Part shown: piece by piece, positions 1-6,166 of the stretch
Layout: the number at the start of each line of letters is the position of its first letter
Numbering within the stretch: position 1 is the first letter of the stretch
Source of the DNA: Marinospirillum sp.
GTDB lineage: Bacteria; Pseudomonadota; Gammaproteobacteria; Pseudomonadales; Halomonadaceae
Length of the DNA stretch: 6,751 nucleotides
Direction: 5' to 3'
Assembly: GCA_007116865.1 (NCBI GenBank)
Contig: SKHR01000233.1
Span: 1 to 6,751, forward strand
Program-made: the position numbers and the translations under genes
Notes under the pieces: generated by a model
What the model was told of the DNA's origin: nothing
Database searches by the model: none
Seen by the model: only the letters and a program-made list of their open reading frames with translations

Positions 1-524
1 CGGCTGGCAATCGCATCGGGCGAGAAGCCACCAAACACCACCGAGTGCACTGCACCCAGACGAGCACAAGCGAGCATAGCAACCGCCGCTTCAGGCACCA
101 TGGGCATGTACAGGGTGACCACATCGCCTTTTTTAACACCGAGCTTTTTCAGGCCGTTGGCGAAACGACACACGTCATGGTAAAGCTCACGATAGGTAAT
201 TTTTTTATCTTCGTTGGGATCATCGCCTTCCCAGATGATCGCGACCTGATCACCCCGCGTAGCCAGATGGCGATCCAGACAGTTGACAGAGGCATTCAGG
301 GTGCCATCTTCATACCAGCGAATATCAACATTGTGAGGGTCAAAGCTGGTGTTTTTAACACGGGTATAGGGCTTGATCCAGTCGATGCGCTTGCCTTGTT
401 CGCCCCAAAAGGCTTCTGGATCGTCAATCGATGCCTGGTACATGGTTTGATATTTTTCTTTATTGATCCATGCACTGGCTGCCAGCTCTGCACTGACAGG
501 ATAAATTTTCTGCTGTTCGCTCAT
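1..524 (-). CDS. acs: Acetyl-CoA synthetase, N-terminal part (runs off left edge)
   Basis: Acs is the AMP-forming cytoplasmic ligase that converts acetate, ATP and CoA to acetyl-CoA, AMP and pyrophosphate. Translating the minus strand from the ATG at 522-524 gives about 174 residues of a roughly 650-residue family. The sequence begins MSEQQKIYPVSAELA and contains FWGEQGKRIDWIKPY, KNTSFDPHNVDIRWYEDG, NCLDRHL, AIIWEGDDPNEDK, DVCRFANGLKKLG, YMPMVPEAAVAMLACARLGA and VHSVVFGGFSPDA. These match the N-terminal cap and the start of the adenylate-forming core of E. coli Acs almost without gaps. An AGAGG at 533-537 lies 8 nt upstream and supports this start. The catalytic P-loop and the acetylated lysine near the C-terminus lie outside the window. 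The identification is very secure. Nothing in the visible part suggests damage. Confidence 0.97.
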   Translation of the reverse strand, partial: MSEQQKIYPVSAELAASAWINKEKYQTMYQASIDDPEAFWGEQGKRIDWIKPYTRVKNTSFDPHNVDIRWYEDGTLNASVNCLDRHLATRGDQVAIIWEGDDPNEDKKITYRELYHDVCRFANGLKKLGVKKGDVVTLYMPMVPEAAVAMLACARLGAVHSVVFGGFSPDAIAS

Positions 525-761
525 CAGACTTGCCTCTGTGTCTGGGTGGATTTGTTTTTATCGTCATATCACAAAGTGATCGGCTGGCAGTGGGGTCAAC
601 TGATTGAAAATCCATCAGCTGACATTTCAAAGCAAGCGGTATCACTTGAAAGCCCGATTAGTTAAACACGGAGAAAGGCGGCCATAACATTAGACCTTGG
701 TAGAAGCAAAAAATCTTTATTTTTCAGCATGTTGAATCGAGTGACCCGGAAGTCACAAAAC
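525..761 (-). promoter_or_regulatory. acs upstream region between sprT and acs
   Basis: This 237-bp stretch has no convincing gene and should hold the acs promoter. The best sigma70-like pair I find on the minus strand is TTGAAA (625-630) and TTCAAT (603-608) with a 16-bp spacer, which would place a transcription start near 596 and leave a leader of about 70 nt. A TTGACC at 594-599 is a second possible -35, but no good -10 follows at 16-18 bp. Between these elements and the ATG is the perfect palindrome ATCAC-AAA-GTGAT (568-580). An AT-only inverted repeat lies at 709-724. The promoter call is weak. That the region is regulatory is inferred from its position. Confidence 0.35.
568..580. promoter_or_regulatory. 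Palindrome ATCACAAAGTGAT upstream of acs
   Basis: A perfect inverted repeat with 5-bp arms and a 3-bp centre lies 44 bp upstream of the acs ATG. It is not a CRP site, because the half-sites are in the opposite order (TCAC...GTGA rather than TGTGA...TCACA). It could be an operator or a small hairpin in the acs leader. A 5-bp arm can occur by chance, so confidence is low. Confidence 0.25.
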
Positions 762-1271
762 TCATCCTGAGGATTCTCTAAAAAACCTTAAGGGTGACTG
801 GCAAGCCAGACAGAGATAGCCCTGACCCTTTTCAACTCGCCGGTGGCGTCGAATAGTCAGGCGATGAATTCGATCTGGACAGCCGCACTGATAGAGATAG
901 TTTTCTTTGGCTGCTCGCTGCACATCAAATGCATGGGTTCTTTTTGCCTCCAGCGCAAAAACCTGGGTCATGACCTGCTGCCATTCACGCCCATGGGGGC
1001 GAACGCGGCGACCACAAATCTGCCAGGTGATCAAATGCGCCACTTCATGCGGAATGACCTGGTCGAGGAAGGCCTCAGGGTTCTCCTGGTAGAGCAAGGC
1101 GTTAAAGCGCAATCGATTGCGCCCGGCCTCGGCGACACCCGCTGCACGTCCACGCAAATTCACCCGTATCTCTGGACGTGGAAAGGCTTTAAGATAAAAC
1201 TGCTCTGCCTGTTGATAACAGGACTCCACACGCTGGTGAAGCGCATCACATAACTCACTGGAAAGAGCCAT
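762..1271 (-). CDS. sprT: SprT-family zinc metalloprotease-like protein
   Basis: This is a 169-residue SprT-like protein, close to the length of E. coli SprT. The fold is related to the eukaryotic SPRTN protease, but the bacterial substrate is not well defined. Numbering from the ATG at 1269-1271, the zinc-protease motif HEVAH is at residues 75-79 with E76 catalytic. PHGREW (about 92-97) supplies the third histidine ligand. The C-terminal zinc ribbon is intact: YQCGC (C129, C131), then H..T..RH, then CLAC (C154, C157). A TTG one codon upstream would extend the protein by one residue. The ATG is preferred, although its Shine-Dalgarno sequence is poor (only GGTTGAG nearby). It is divergent from the UPF0149 gene and points toward acs across a 237-bp gap, so co-transcription with acs is not assumed. 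The family call is secure; protease activity is inferred from the intact motif. Confidence 0.93.
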   Translation of the reverse strand: MALSSELCDALHQRVESCYQQAEQFYLKAFPRPEIRVNLRGRAAGVAEAGRNRLRFNALLYQENPEAFLDQVIPHEVAHLITWQICGRRVRPHGREWQQVMTQVFALEAKRTHAFDVQRAAKENYLYQCGCPDRIHRLTIRRHRRVEKGQGYLCLACQSPLRFFRESSG

Positions 1272-1304
1272 CAACTCAACCGTTGTTTCATTTTACTCGT
1301 TGCT

Positions 1305-1320
1305 GCAGACCAGGGTCTGC
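1305..1320. promoter_or_regulatory. Palindrome in the sprT / UPF0149 divergent gap
   Basis: GCAGACCAGGGTCTGC is a perfect inverted repeat with 7-bp arms (gcagacc / ggtctgc) around a 2-bp centre. It sits in the 74-bp gap between the two divergent start codons, 14 bp before the Shine-Dalgarno sequence of the UPF0149 gene. It could be an operator shared by both genes, or a 6-bp stem with a tetraloop in the UPF0149 leader. It matches no regulator site I recognise, and no clear -35/-10 pair is visible beside it. Confidence 0.35.
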
Positions 1321-1334
1321 CGCCAATCTGGATC

Positions 1335-1339
1335 AGGAG
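1335..1339 (+). promoter_or_regulatory. Ribosome binding site fixing the UPF0149 start
   Basis: AGGAG lies 6 nt upstream of the ATG at 1346. It favours this start over the in-frame TTG at 1283, which would add 21 residues of unconserved-looking sequence and has no such site. Confidence 0.8.
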
Positions 1340-1345
1340 TCTAGC

Positions 1346-1960
1346 ATGCAAGACCCGCAAACCCTACCACTCACGCCTTTGGATGATGCAGCACTGCAGG
1401 CATTAGACACGCTGCTAGAAAATCTCAGCGAACGTGACGAGGAGGCACCCAATCTGTGGATGGCCTGTGGTTATATCACCGCCTTATGTCTGGTTCCTGG
1501 CGAGCACTGGCCCAAAAACTGGACCACCGATCTTTTGGGCGAAGCGGCCACGGATAGTGAGTGCAGTGATTTTGTTGGACTGGTCAAACCGGCATTAGCC
1601 GCCATCCAGCAGGGGCTGTACCTGGGGCAAGGCATCGACCTTCCTTTTGATCCAGAAGCCACCGATGATCTCGATCTGGCCAGCGACTGGTGTTGTGGTT
1701 TCATGCTCAGTGTGTTCAATCTGCCGCTGCAAGATGCCGACAGCCTGGCAGAACTCCTGCTACCACTGATGGCCTTGTCTGGTTTGTTTGAGGATGAGGC
1801 CGAGGTCGCCGAACTCATGGACAACGAATCCCTGATGCAAAGCTTCGCGGCACAACTGCCTGAGCTCTTACTGGATATCTACTGCCAACTGAACGCACCG
1901 GAAGAAAAACCGCAAGCCCCTAGTTCAAAGCGAAAAACCCGTCGCGCCGGTCGCACTTAA
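1346..1960 (+). CDS. UPF0149 / YecA-family protein
   Basis: This 204-residue protein belongs to the UPF0149 (YecA/YgfB) family, whose biochemical role is not firmly established. Supporting segments are LWMACGYITALCLVPGEHWP (about residues 38-56), which resembles the family's DGYLTAL...P..W block, and DWCCGFMLSVFNLP (about 114-127), which resembles its W..GF block. The helical, leucine-rich segment SLAELLLPLMALSGLFEDEAEVAEL follows. The body is acidic, while the last ten or so residues are strongly basic (SKRKTRRAGR). The C-terminal SEC-C zinc-binding motif found in some YecA proteins is absent. The gene is divergent from sprT. Its TAA (1958-1960) overlaps the stop codon of the convergent cardiolipin synthase gene, and there is no terminator between them. 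Family membership is fairly sure; function is unknown. Confidence 0.82.
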   Translation: MQDPQTLPLTPLDDAALQALDTLLENLSERDEEAPNLWMACGYITALCLVPGEHWPKNWTTDLLGEAATDSECSDFVGLVKPALAAIQQGLYLGQGIDLPFDPEATDDLDLASDWCCGFMLSVFNLPLQDADSLAELLLPLMALSGLFEDEAEVAELMDNESLMQSFAAQLPELLLDIYCQLNAPEEKPQAPSSKRKTRRAGRT

Positions 1961-3069
1961 CCCAGTCGTTTGAGCAGGGCATCCAACAAGCCGCCAAGCC
2001 AGGTTTTCAGCTTGAGCGGCCAGGGTCTCGCCGCCCACAAGCGAGCATCAACCCACAGGCTGTGGGCGCGGGTTTCCTCACACCAGATCAGTGCCTGCTG
2101 CGCCAAGCCCGCATCATCGACCTCCTGATTGGCTTCTAGATTCCAGCGCAACCCCCAGTGGTCAAAATTACAGGAGCCCACCGAAACCCAGTCATCACAC
2201 ACACTGACCTTGGCATGAATGAAACGTGGCTGATATTCGTAAATATTGATCCCGGCTCTTAACAGTCGCGCATAGTAGCGCTGACCGGCATAACGCACCC
2301 AGGGGTGGTCCATGGTCGGCCCCGGCAACAACAGATGCACCTCCACCCCTCTGGCTGCGGCCTGACGCAAAGCCCGACGCAACTGGCGGGTCGGCGCAAA
2401 GTAAGGGGTGCTCAGCCAGATGTGTCGCTGCGCCTGGTTGATCCGCCGAATCAATGACCAGTTCAGCCCGTGCAACCACAGCCCCTGACCATGCGCGACC
2501 CGCCCAGCCATCCCCGGAGCGGCAGAAAGACGGTTGGCCTGAGGGGCAGGCAAAGGGGAACCCTTGGAGGCGACCCAGGCAGCGACAAATAAATCACGCC
2601 AATCCTGTACACACCCCCCTTGCAGGCGCAACACCACTTCATGCCAGCTCAAGGCGGGGTGATCATAATCATCACTCAAACCAAAGCCCCCGACAAAAGC
2701 CAGCTGGTCATCAATCAAAAGCAGCTTGCGGTGATTGCGCATCAGGTTCTGGGTGAGTTTGCGCCAGTGCAGGGGATTAAAAAAACGCAGCTCAACACCA
2801 GCCTGTTCCAGGGCTTCACGCTCAGCCCGCTGCAGACCCGACGCACCAAAGCCGTCCAGCAACACACACACACGAACGCCACGATTTGAGGCGGCTTTCA
2901 GGTGTTCAATCCACTGAGCAGTTTGCCTGCCGCTTTCAACCAGATACACTTCCAACAAAATACTTTGCTGCGCCTGATCGATTGCACTGAGCATGTGTGG
3001 AAAAAAATGCGGTCCATCAACCAGCCAGGCCACTTGATTGTCCGTATGCCAGGAATAATGCTTGCCCAT
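1957..3069 (-). CDS. ClsB-like cardiolipin synthase (phospholipase D superfamily)
   Basis: This 370-residue member of the phospholipase D superfamily most resembles ClsB-type cardiolipin synthases, which transfer phosphatidyl groups to make cardiolipin at the inner membrane. Both HKD motifs are intact. The first is HRKLLLID (H113, K115, D120), followed by FVGGFGLSDDY. The second is HAKVSVCD (H285, K287, D292), followed by SVGSCNFDHWGLRWNLEANQEV. TPYFAPTRQLRRAL (about 221-234) is another typical block. There are no N-terminal transmembrane helices, unlike ClsA. The C-terminus (WPLKLKTWLGGLLDALLKRLG region) looks amphipathic and may touch the membrane. At 370 residues it is somewhat shorter than E. 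coli ClsB (about 413). The ATG at 3067-3069 is the only reasonable start, because an in-frame stop lies shortly upstream. Its Shine-Dalgarno sequence is weak (GGGA about 13 nt upstream). It is head-to-head with plsB, with overlapping 5' ends. ClsB versus ClsC type is not certain. Confidence 0.9.
   Translation of the reverse strand: MGKHYSWHTDNQVAWLVDGPHFFPHMLSAIDQAQQSILLEVYLVESGRQTAQWIEHLKAASNRGVRVCVLLDGFGASGLQRAEREALEQAGVELRFFNPLHWRKLTQNLMRNHRKLLLIDDQLAFVGGFGLSDDYDHPALSWHEVVLRLQGGCVQDWRDLFVAAWVASKGSPLPAPQANRLSAAPGMAGRVAHGQGLWLHGLNWSLIRRINQAQRHIWLSTPYFAPTRQLRRALRQAAARGVEVHLLLPGPTMDHPWVRYAGQRYYARLLRAGINIYEYQPRFIHAKVSVCDDWVSVGSCNFDHWGLRWNLEANQEVDDAGLAQQALIWCEETRAHSLWVDARLWAARPWPLKLKTWLGGLLDALLKRLG
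3051..3054 (+). promoter_or_regulatory. Ribosome binding site supporting a TTG start for plsB
   Basis: AGGA lies 7 nt before the TTG at 3062-3064 and 13 nt before the in-frame ATG at 3068-3070. Spacing therefore favours TTG. The ATG at 3058-3060 is in a different frame. The site is inside the coding sequence of the opposing cardiolipin synthase gene. Confidence 0.55.
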
Positions 3070-5518
3070 GTTTGCGAAACTTTCCCGAGGGTTGACCTAT
3101 CCACTGCGATTGATGGCACGCTTAGCGCTCAAGCCACTCACCCGCCTGCACCTCACCCATCCAGCACCCGAGTTGCAGGATAACCGGGCAGTTTTTTATC
3201 TCTTGCCACGCCCCAGCCTGACCGAAGAGCTTTTATTACAACGCCTCACCCAGCAGGTTGGTCTGCCTGGACTGCAGGCCCTGAGCATCGGTGAGGCACC
3301 GCCCAGGCAAAACCTGATTTTTCTGGAAAAACCGCCCGCCCCCTGCCTGGCCTACCGTGGCCCGCAGATGACCGGAGATCTGGAATCCCTTTGGCAAGGG
3401 ATCGAAAACCACCCCGAGGCTGAATTCTGCGTGATCCCGGTCAGTTTCTTCTGGGGTCGGGCACCCAGCCGTGAGGCTTCCCTGCTCAAGCTTATCACAG
3501 CCGACACCTGGGCATGGATGGGGCGCTTACAGCGTGTATTTGCCCTGCTGCTGCACGGACGTCAGATCTGGGTTGAATTTGGTCCGGTGATTCACCCGGA
3601 GATGATTGTATCCCGATCACAGCTGGCACATCAGGGCCACCACTTTGCCACCCAAAAAAGCCAGCGTCTGTTACAGCGTTACTTTCGTCGTGTGCGCTCA
3701 CGTACCCTGGGCCCAGACCTCTCACATCGACGCACCCAGGTTAAAAGCCTGATGGCCTCACCGGCGATTCAGCAGGCAATCAAACAGGCCAGCACGCAAA
3801 TGCCTCCTCAAAAAGCCAAAGACCAGGCGCTCAAATACATCAACGAAATTGCTTCCAACGTTTCCTATCCCGTGCTGCTGATTCTGGATCGCCTGCTGAG
3901 CCAGTTATGGAATCGCCTATATGATGGCGTTCGAGTGCATGGCCTGGAGGCAATACGCGAAAAAGCCGGCCAACACACCCTGGTTTATCTGCCTTGTCAT
4001 CGCAGTCATATTGACTACCTGCTGCTGTCTTACGTGCTGTTTAAACAGGGGCTGATGCCCCCGCATATCGCAGCCGGGGTGAATCTGAACATGCCCCTGA
4101 TCGGGCCTTTTTTGCGCCGAGGCGGTGCTTTCTTCATGCGTCGACGTTTTAAAGACAACCCCTTGTACAGCCAGGTTTTCAATGAATATCTTTATCGCTT
4201 GCTCAGTCAGGGGCATCCGGTCGAATTCTTTATTGAAGGAGGGCGTTCACGCACCGGCCGCACCCTGCCACCAAAAACTGGCCTGCTGGCAATGGTGCTC
4301 AAGGCCGCTCAGCGTGGCACCCGCAAACCCCTGCTCTTTGTGCCGGTGTATATCGGTTATGAAAAGGTACTGGAAGGCGCGACCTATCTGGGTGAGTTGC
4401 AAGGCAAACAAAAGAAAAAAGAATCACCCCTGGATTTGCTGCGGGTCATCAAAAACCTGCGCCAACCCTTTGGCCTGGTCGATGTCTGTTTCGGTGAGAG
4501 CTTCACCCTCACTCAAAAACAGCTCCACACAACCGATGAAACCGAGTTTCGCCAGTGTGTGGATCAGGTCGCACAAGACATCGTTCAAGGCATCAATCAG
4601 GCAGCCAACCTGAATCGCGTTAATCTGGTCGCTCTGGCCCTGTTGGCCAGCAGTCATCGTGCGCTGGAAAAAGAAACCCTGATTTCACAGCTGGAGATTT
4701 TGGCTGCTTTGGCCGCCATGGTCGGAGACACCCGCCAGCCACCTGGAAAACCGGAGGAGTGGATCGCTGCCTGCGAACATCTCGGTTTCATTGAAAAAGT
4801 CAGCCATCCGATGGGCGACATTTATCGCTGCGATGAGCGTCAGGGTGTGTTGCTCACCTACTATCGAAACAATCTTCTCCATAAGTTTGCGCTGCAAAGC
4901 CTGGCGGCCTTTCTTTTCATTAACCAAACCCAGCTGGAACCATCACGCCTTGAACTGCAAGCGATCAGTGTGTTTCCACTACTTGCAGATGAGTTGATGC
5001 TCAACTGGAAGCCCGCCGACTTCAGCCGTCAGCTAGAAATCACCCTGCGCCAGTTAGCGCAACTCGGACTGGTTTTTCAGGATGAAAAAGGCCTATGGCA
5101 TGCGTGTTTGGAAGACCCCGCCGCACTGGTGCGCTTACGTCTGCTGGGCCAACTGGTTCAGCCCGCACTGGAAAGAGTCTACTTGCTATTGGCACTGCTG
5201 GAGCATCAAGGCAGCGAACAGGTCGACAAAGCCCATCTGATCCAACAAACCTGTCAGTTGGCGCAGCGCCTGACCCTGCTGCAGGGCATGAACTCACCTG
5301 AATTCTCCGATCAGCGCTTATTTGATCAAGCCGTTGATCGCCTGGTGGATCTCGGCTGGTTAAAGGTCAATGCGGCGGGATTACTGGGATACGATGAACA
5401 GCTGATACAGGCTATGCGCCAGGGGCGACGTTTGTTTGATCCTCAACTGCGTAGCCGGCTGCTCAGTTTGACCGAGCAGCCGATGAATCCAATCAACGAA
5501 GAAAAGGATCCGACATGA
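3062..5518 (+). CDS. plsB: Glycerol-3-phosphate 1-O-acyltransferase
   Basis: PlsB acylates the sn-1 position of glycerol-3-phosphate using acyl-CoA or acyl-ACP, giving lysophosphatidate, the first committed step of phospholipid synthesis at the inner membrane. From TTG the protein has 818 residues, against 807 in E. coli. All four acyltransferase blocks are present. Block I is CHRSHIDYL, with the catalytic HX4D pair H313 and D318. Block II is GAFFMRR (about 355-361). Block III is EGGRSRTGR (392-400). Block IV is the PVYIGYEKVLE region. Family segments continue to the end: LLASSHRALEKE, LLTYYRNNLLHKFAL and GMNSPEFSD, matching E. coli LTREQL, VLMTYYRNNIAH and GINAPEFFD. The start is either TTG 3062 (better Shine-Dalgarno spacing) or ATG 3068, two codons later. 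The 5' end overlaps the divergent cardiolipin synthase gene, and the 3' end overlaps the convergent PCu(A)C-like gene by 26 bp, so its promoter must lie inside the opposing gene. Confidence 0.97.
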   Translation: MPMFAKLSRGLTYPLRLMARLALKPLTRLHLTHPAPELQDNRAVFYLLPRPSLTEELLLQRLTQQVGLPGLQALSIGEAPPRQNLIFLEKPPAPCLAYRGPQMTGDLESLWQGIENHPEAEFCVIPVSFFWGRAPSREASLLKLITADTWAWMGRLQRVFALLLHGRQIWVEFGPVIHPEMIVSRSQLAHQGHHFATQKSQRLLQRYFRRVRSRTLGPDLSHRRTQVKSLMASPAIQQAIKQASTQMPPQKAKDQALKYINEIASNVSYPVLLILDRLLSQLWNRLYDGVRVHGLEAIREKAGQHTLVYLPCHRSHIDYLLLSYVLFKQGLMPPHIAAGVNLNMPLIGPFLRRGGAFFMRRRFKDNPLYSQVFNEYLYRLLSQGHPVEFFIEGGRSRTGRTLPPKTGLLAMVLKAAQRGTRKPLLFVPVYIGYEKVLEGATYLGELQGKQKKKESPLDLLRVIKNLRQPFGLVDVCFGESFTLTQKQLHTTDETEFRQCVDQVAQDIVQGINQAANLNRVNLVALALLASSHRALEKETLISQLEILAALAAMVGDTRQPPGKPEEWIAACEHLGFIEKVSHPMGDIYRCDERQGVLLTYYRNNLLHKFALQSLAAFLFINQTQLEPSRLELQAISVFPLLADELMLNWKPADFSRQLEITLRQLAQLGLVFQDEKGLWHACLEDPAALVRLRLLGQLVQPALERVYLLLALLEHQGSEQVDKAHLIQQTCQLAQRLTLLQGMNSPEFSDQRLFDQAVDRLVDLGWLKVNAAGLLGYDEQLIQAMRQGRRLFDPQLRSRLLSLTEQPMNPINEEKDPT

Positions 5519-6032
5519 CATCCTCTAAACCTTCAGAGCGACGGGTCCGACCAGGCTGCTGCATTGGATCAGTACGCAGCCCTTCCAGGTTACTGCTGCC
5601 AAAAAAGTTGGTTGAGCGCACACGTACACGGATGGTTTGCTCCGGCGCACCGGCAAATTGCAGGGTCAGATTGTAGCGGCTACCGGGACGCAATGCCTGC
5701 TGCAGGTCATTCAGAACTAAGAAGCTGGTGCCCATATCCAATGAAACCGGCAAATAGGATGGCAGTTGAACCTGTTCAACGGAAACCACACCCCACTCCC
5801 CTTCTTGCAATTGAGAGGCATGGATAGAAACCGATCCTGCGGCCTCACTGCGAGCACTTAACAAACGGTCGGTCGACTGACCCAGGTTTGTTAAAACCAT
5901 ATACACAGGCACTTTATTCACCCCGGCTGGCATCGCCGGCGACCAAGCATCGTGAATTTGAATTTCGGCCCAAGCCGCTTGTGCCCAGAATAAAACCATT
6001 ACCGCAGCCAGACGCTGACCCCAAGTTTTCAT
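5493..6032 (-). CDS. PCu(A)C-fold periplasmic protein with degenerate copper site
   Basis: This 179-residue secreted protein has the PCu(A)C (DUF461) fold. Family members bind Cu(I) in the periplasm and deliver it to cytochrome oxidase. A signal peptide is clear: positively charged start, hydrophobic core, and AWA before the probable cleavage after residue 22. The mature domain follows the family pattern: IHDAWSPAMPAG, then VYMVLTNLG...DRLLSARS, then AGSVSIHASQLQEG, then LRPGSRYNLTLQF and a final beta strand ending near residue 138. The copper motif, H-X10-M-X21-H-X-M, aligns without gaps, but only the first histidine (H71) remains. V82, F104 and V106 occupy the positions of Met, His and Met. 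A polar tail of about 40 residues follows. AGGAG at 6040-6044 lies 7 nt upstream and fixes the start. The last codons overlap plsB on the other strand. The fold call is good; copper chaperone function is doubtful. Confidence 0.85.
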   Translation of the reverse strand: MKTWGQRLAAVMVLFWAQAAWAEIQIHDAWSPAMPAGVNKVPVYMVLTNLGQSTDRLLSARSEAAGSVSIHASQLQEGEWGVVSVEQVQLPSYLPVSLDMGTSFLVLNDLQQALRPGSRYNLTLQFAGAPEQTIRVRVRSTNFFGSSNLEGLRTDPMQQPGRTRRSEGLEDVMSDPFLR

Positions 6033-6039
6033 GCCCTTT

Positions 6040-6044
6040 CTCCT
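6040..6044 (-). promoter_or_regulatory. Ribosome binding site of the PCu(A)C-like gene
   Basis: The minus strand reads AGGAG 7 nt before the ATG at 6030-6032. This is the strongest ribosome binding site among the minus-strand genes of the window and confirms the start with the intact signal peptide. Confidence 0.8.
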
Positions 6045-6126
6045 GAATACAATAAAATTGACTGCTAAACGGGCTTATTGCACACCAAAAAGGCTTTCAT
6101 TGCCACTCGACTTAAGCCTGAACCAC

Positions 6127-6166
6127 AAAAAAGCCGGATTCAGTGTGACTGATCAGTCATCGGCGC
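6127..6166 (-). terminator. Possible intrinsic terminator of rsmJ
   Basis: Around and just past the rsmJ stop codon, the minus strand can pair GCCG (6161-6164) with CGGC (6133-6136), directly followed by six T residues (6132-6127). Inside this stem is the perfect palindrome TGACTGATCAGTCA (6146-6159), which can form its own 5-bp hairpin. The outer GC stem is short and the interior is loose, so this is a moderate candidate at best. If it works, the PCu(A)C-like gene needs its own promoter in 6033-6126. Confidence 0.4.

Noticed and set aside
45..665. Long open frame on the plus strand (206 codons)
   Set aside because: It lies antisense to the clearly recognisable acs N-terminus and its upstream region. 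The translation resembles no family and has no ribosome binding site.
662..730. Short minus-strand frame reading MLKNKDFLLLPRS... (22 codons)
   Set aside because: It has no ribosome binding site, no recognisable feature and lies in AT-rich intergenic DNA; chance is sufficient.
741..756. Hairpin GTGAC-CCGGAA-GTCAC just past the sprT stop codon
   Set aside because: It was considered as the sprT terminator, but on the minus strand it is not followed by a T run, and the stem is only 5 bp.
843..1253. Open frame of 136 codons on the plus strand inside sprT
   Set aside because: It is a shadow of sprT, whose zinc motifs are intact on the other strand.
4125..4613. 162-codon plus-strand frame inside plsB
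   Set aside because: It is an out-of-frame shadow of the conserved acyltransferase region; no domain is recognisable.
5515..5680. ATG overlapping the plsB stop (ATGA) opening a frame of about 50 codons
   Set aside because: The ATGA overlap suggests translational coupling, but the frame is short, featureless and antisense to the well-supported PCu(A)C-like gene.
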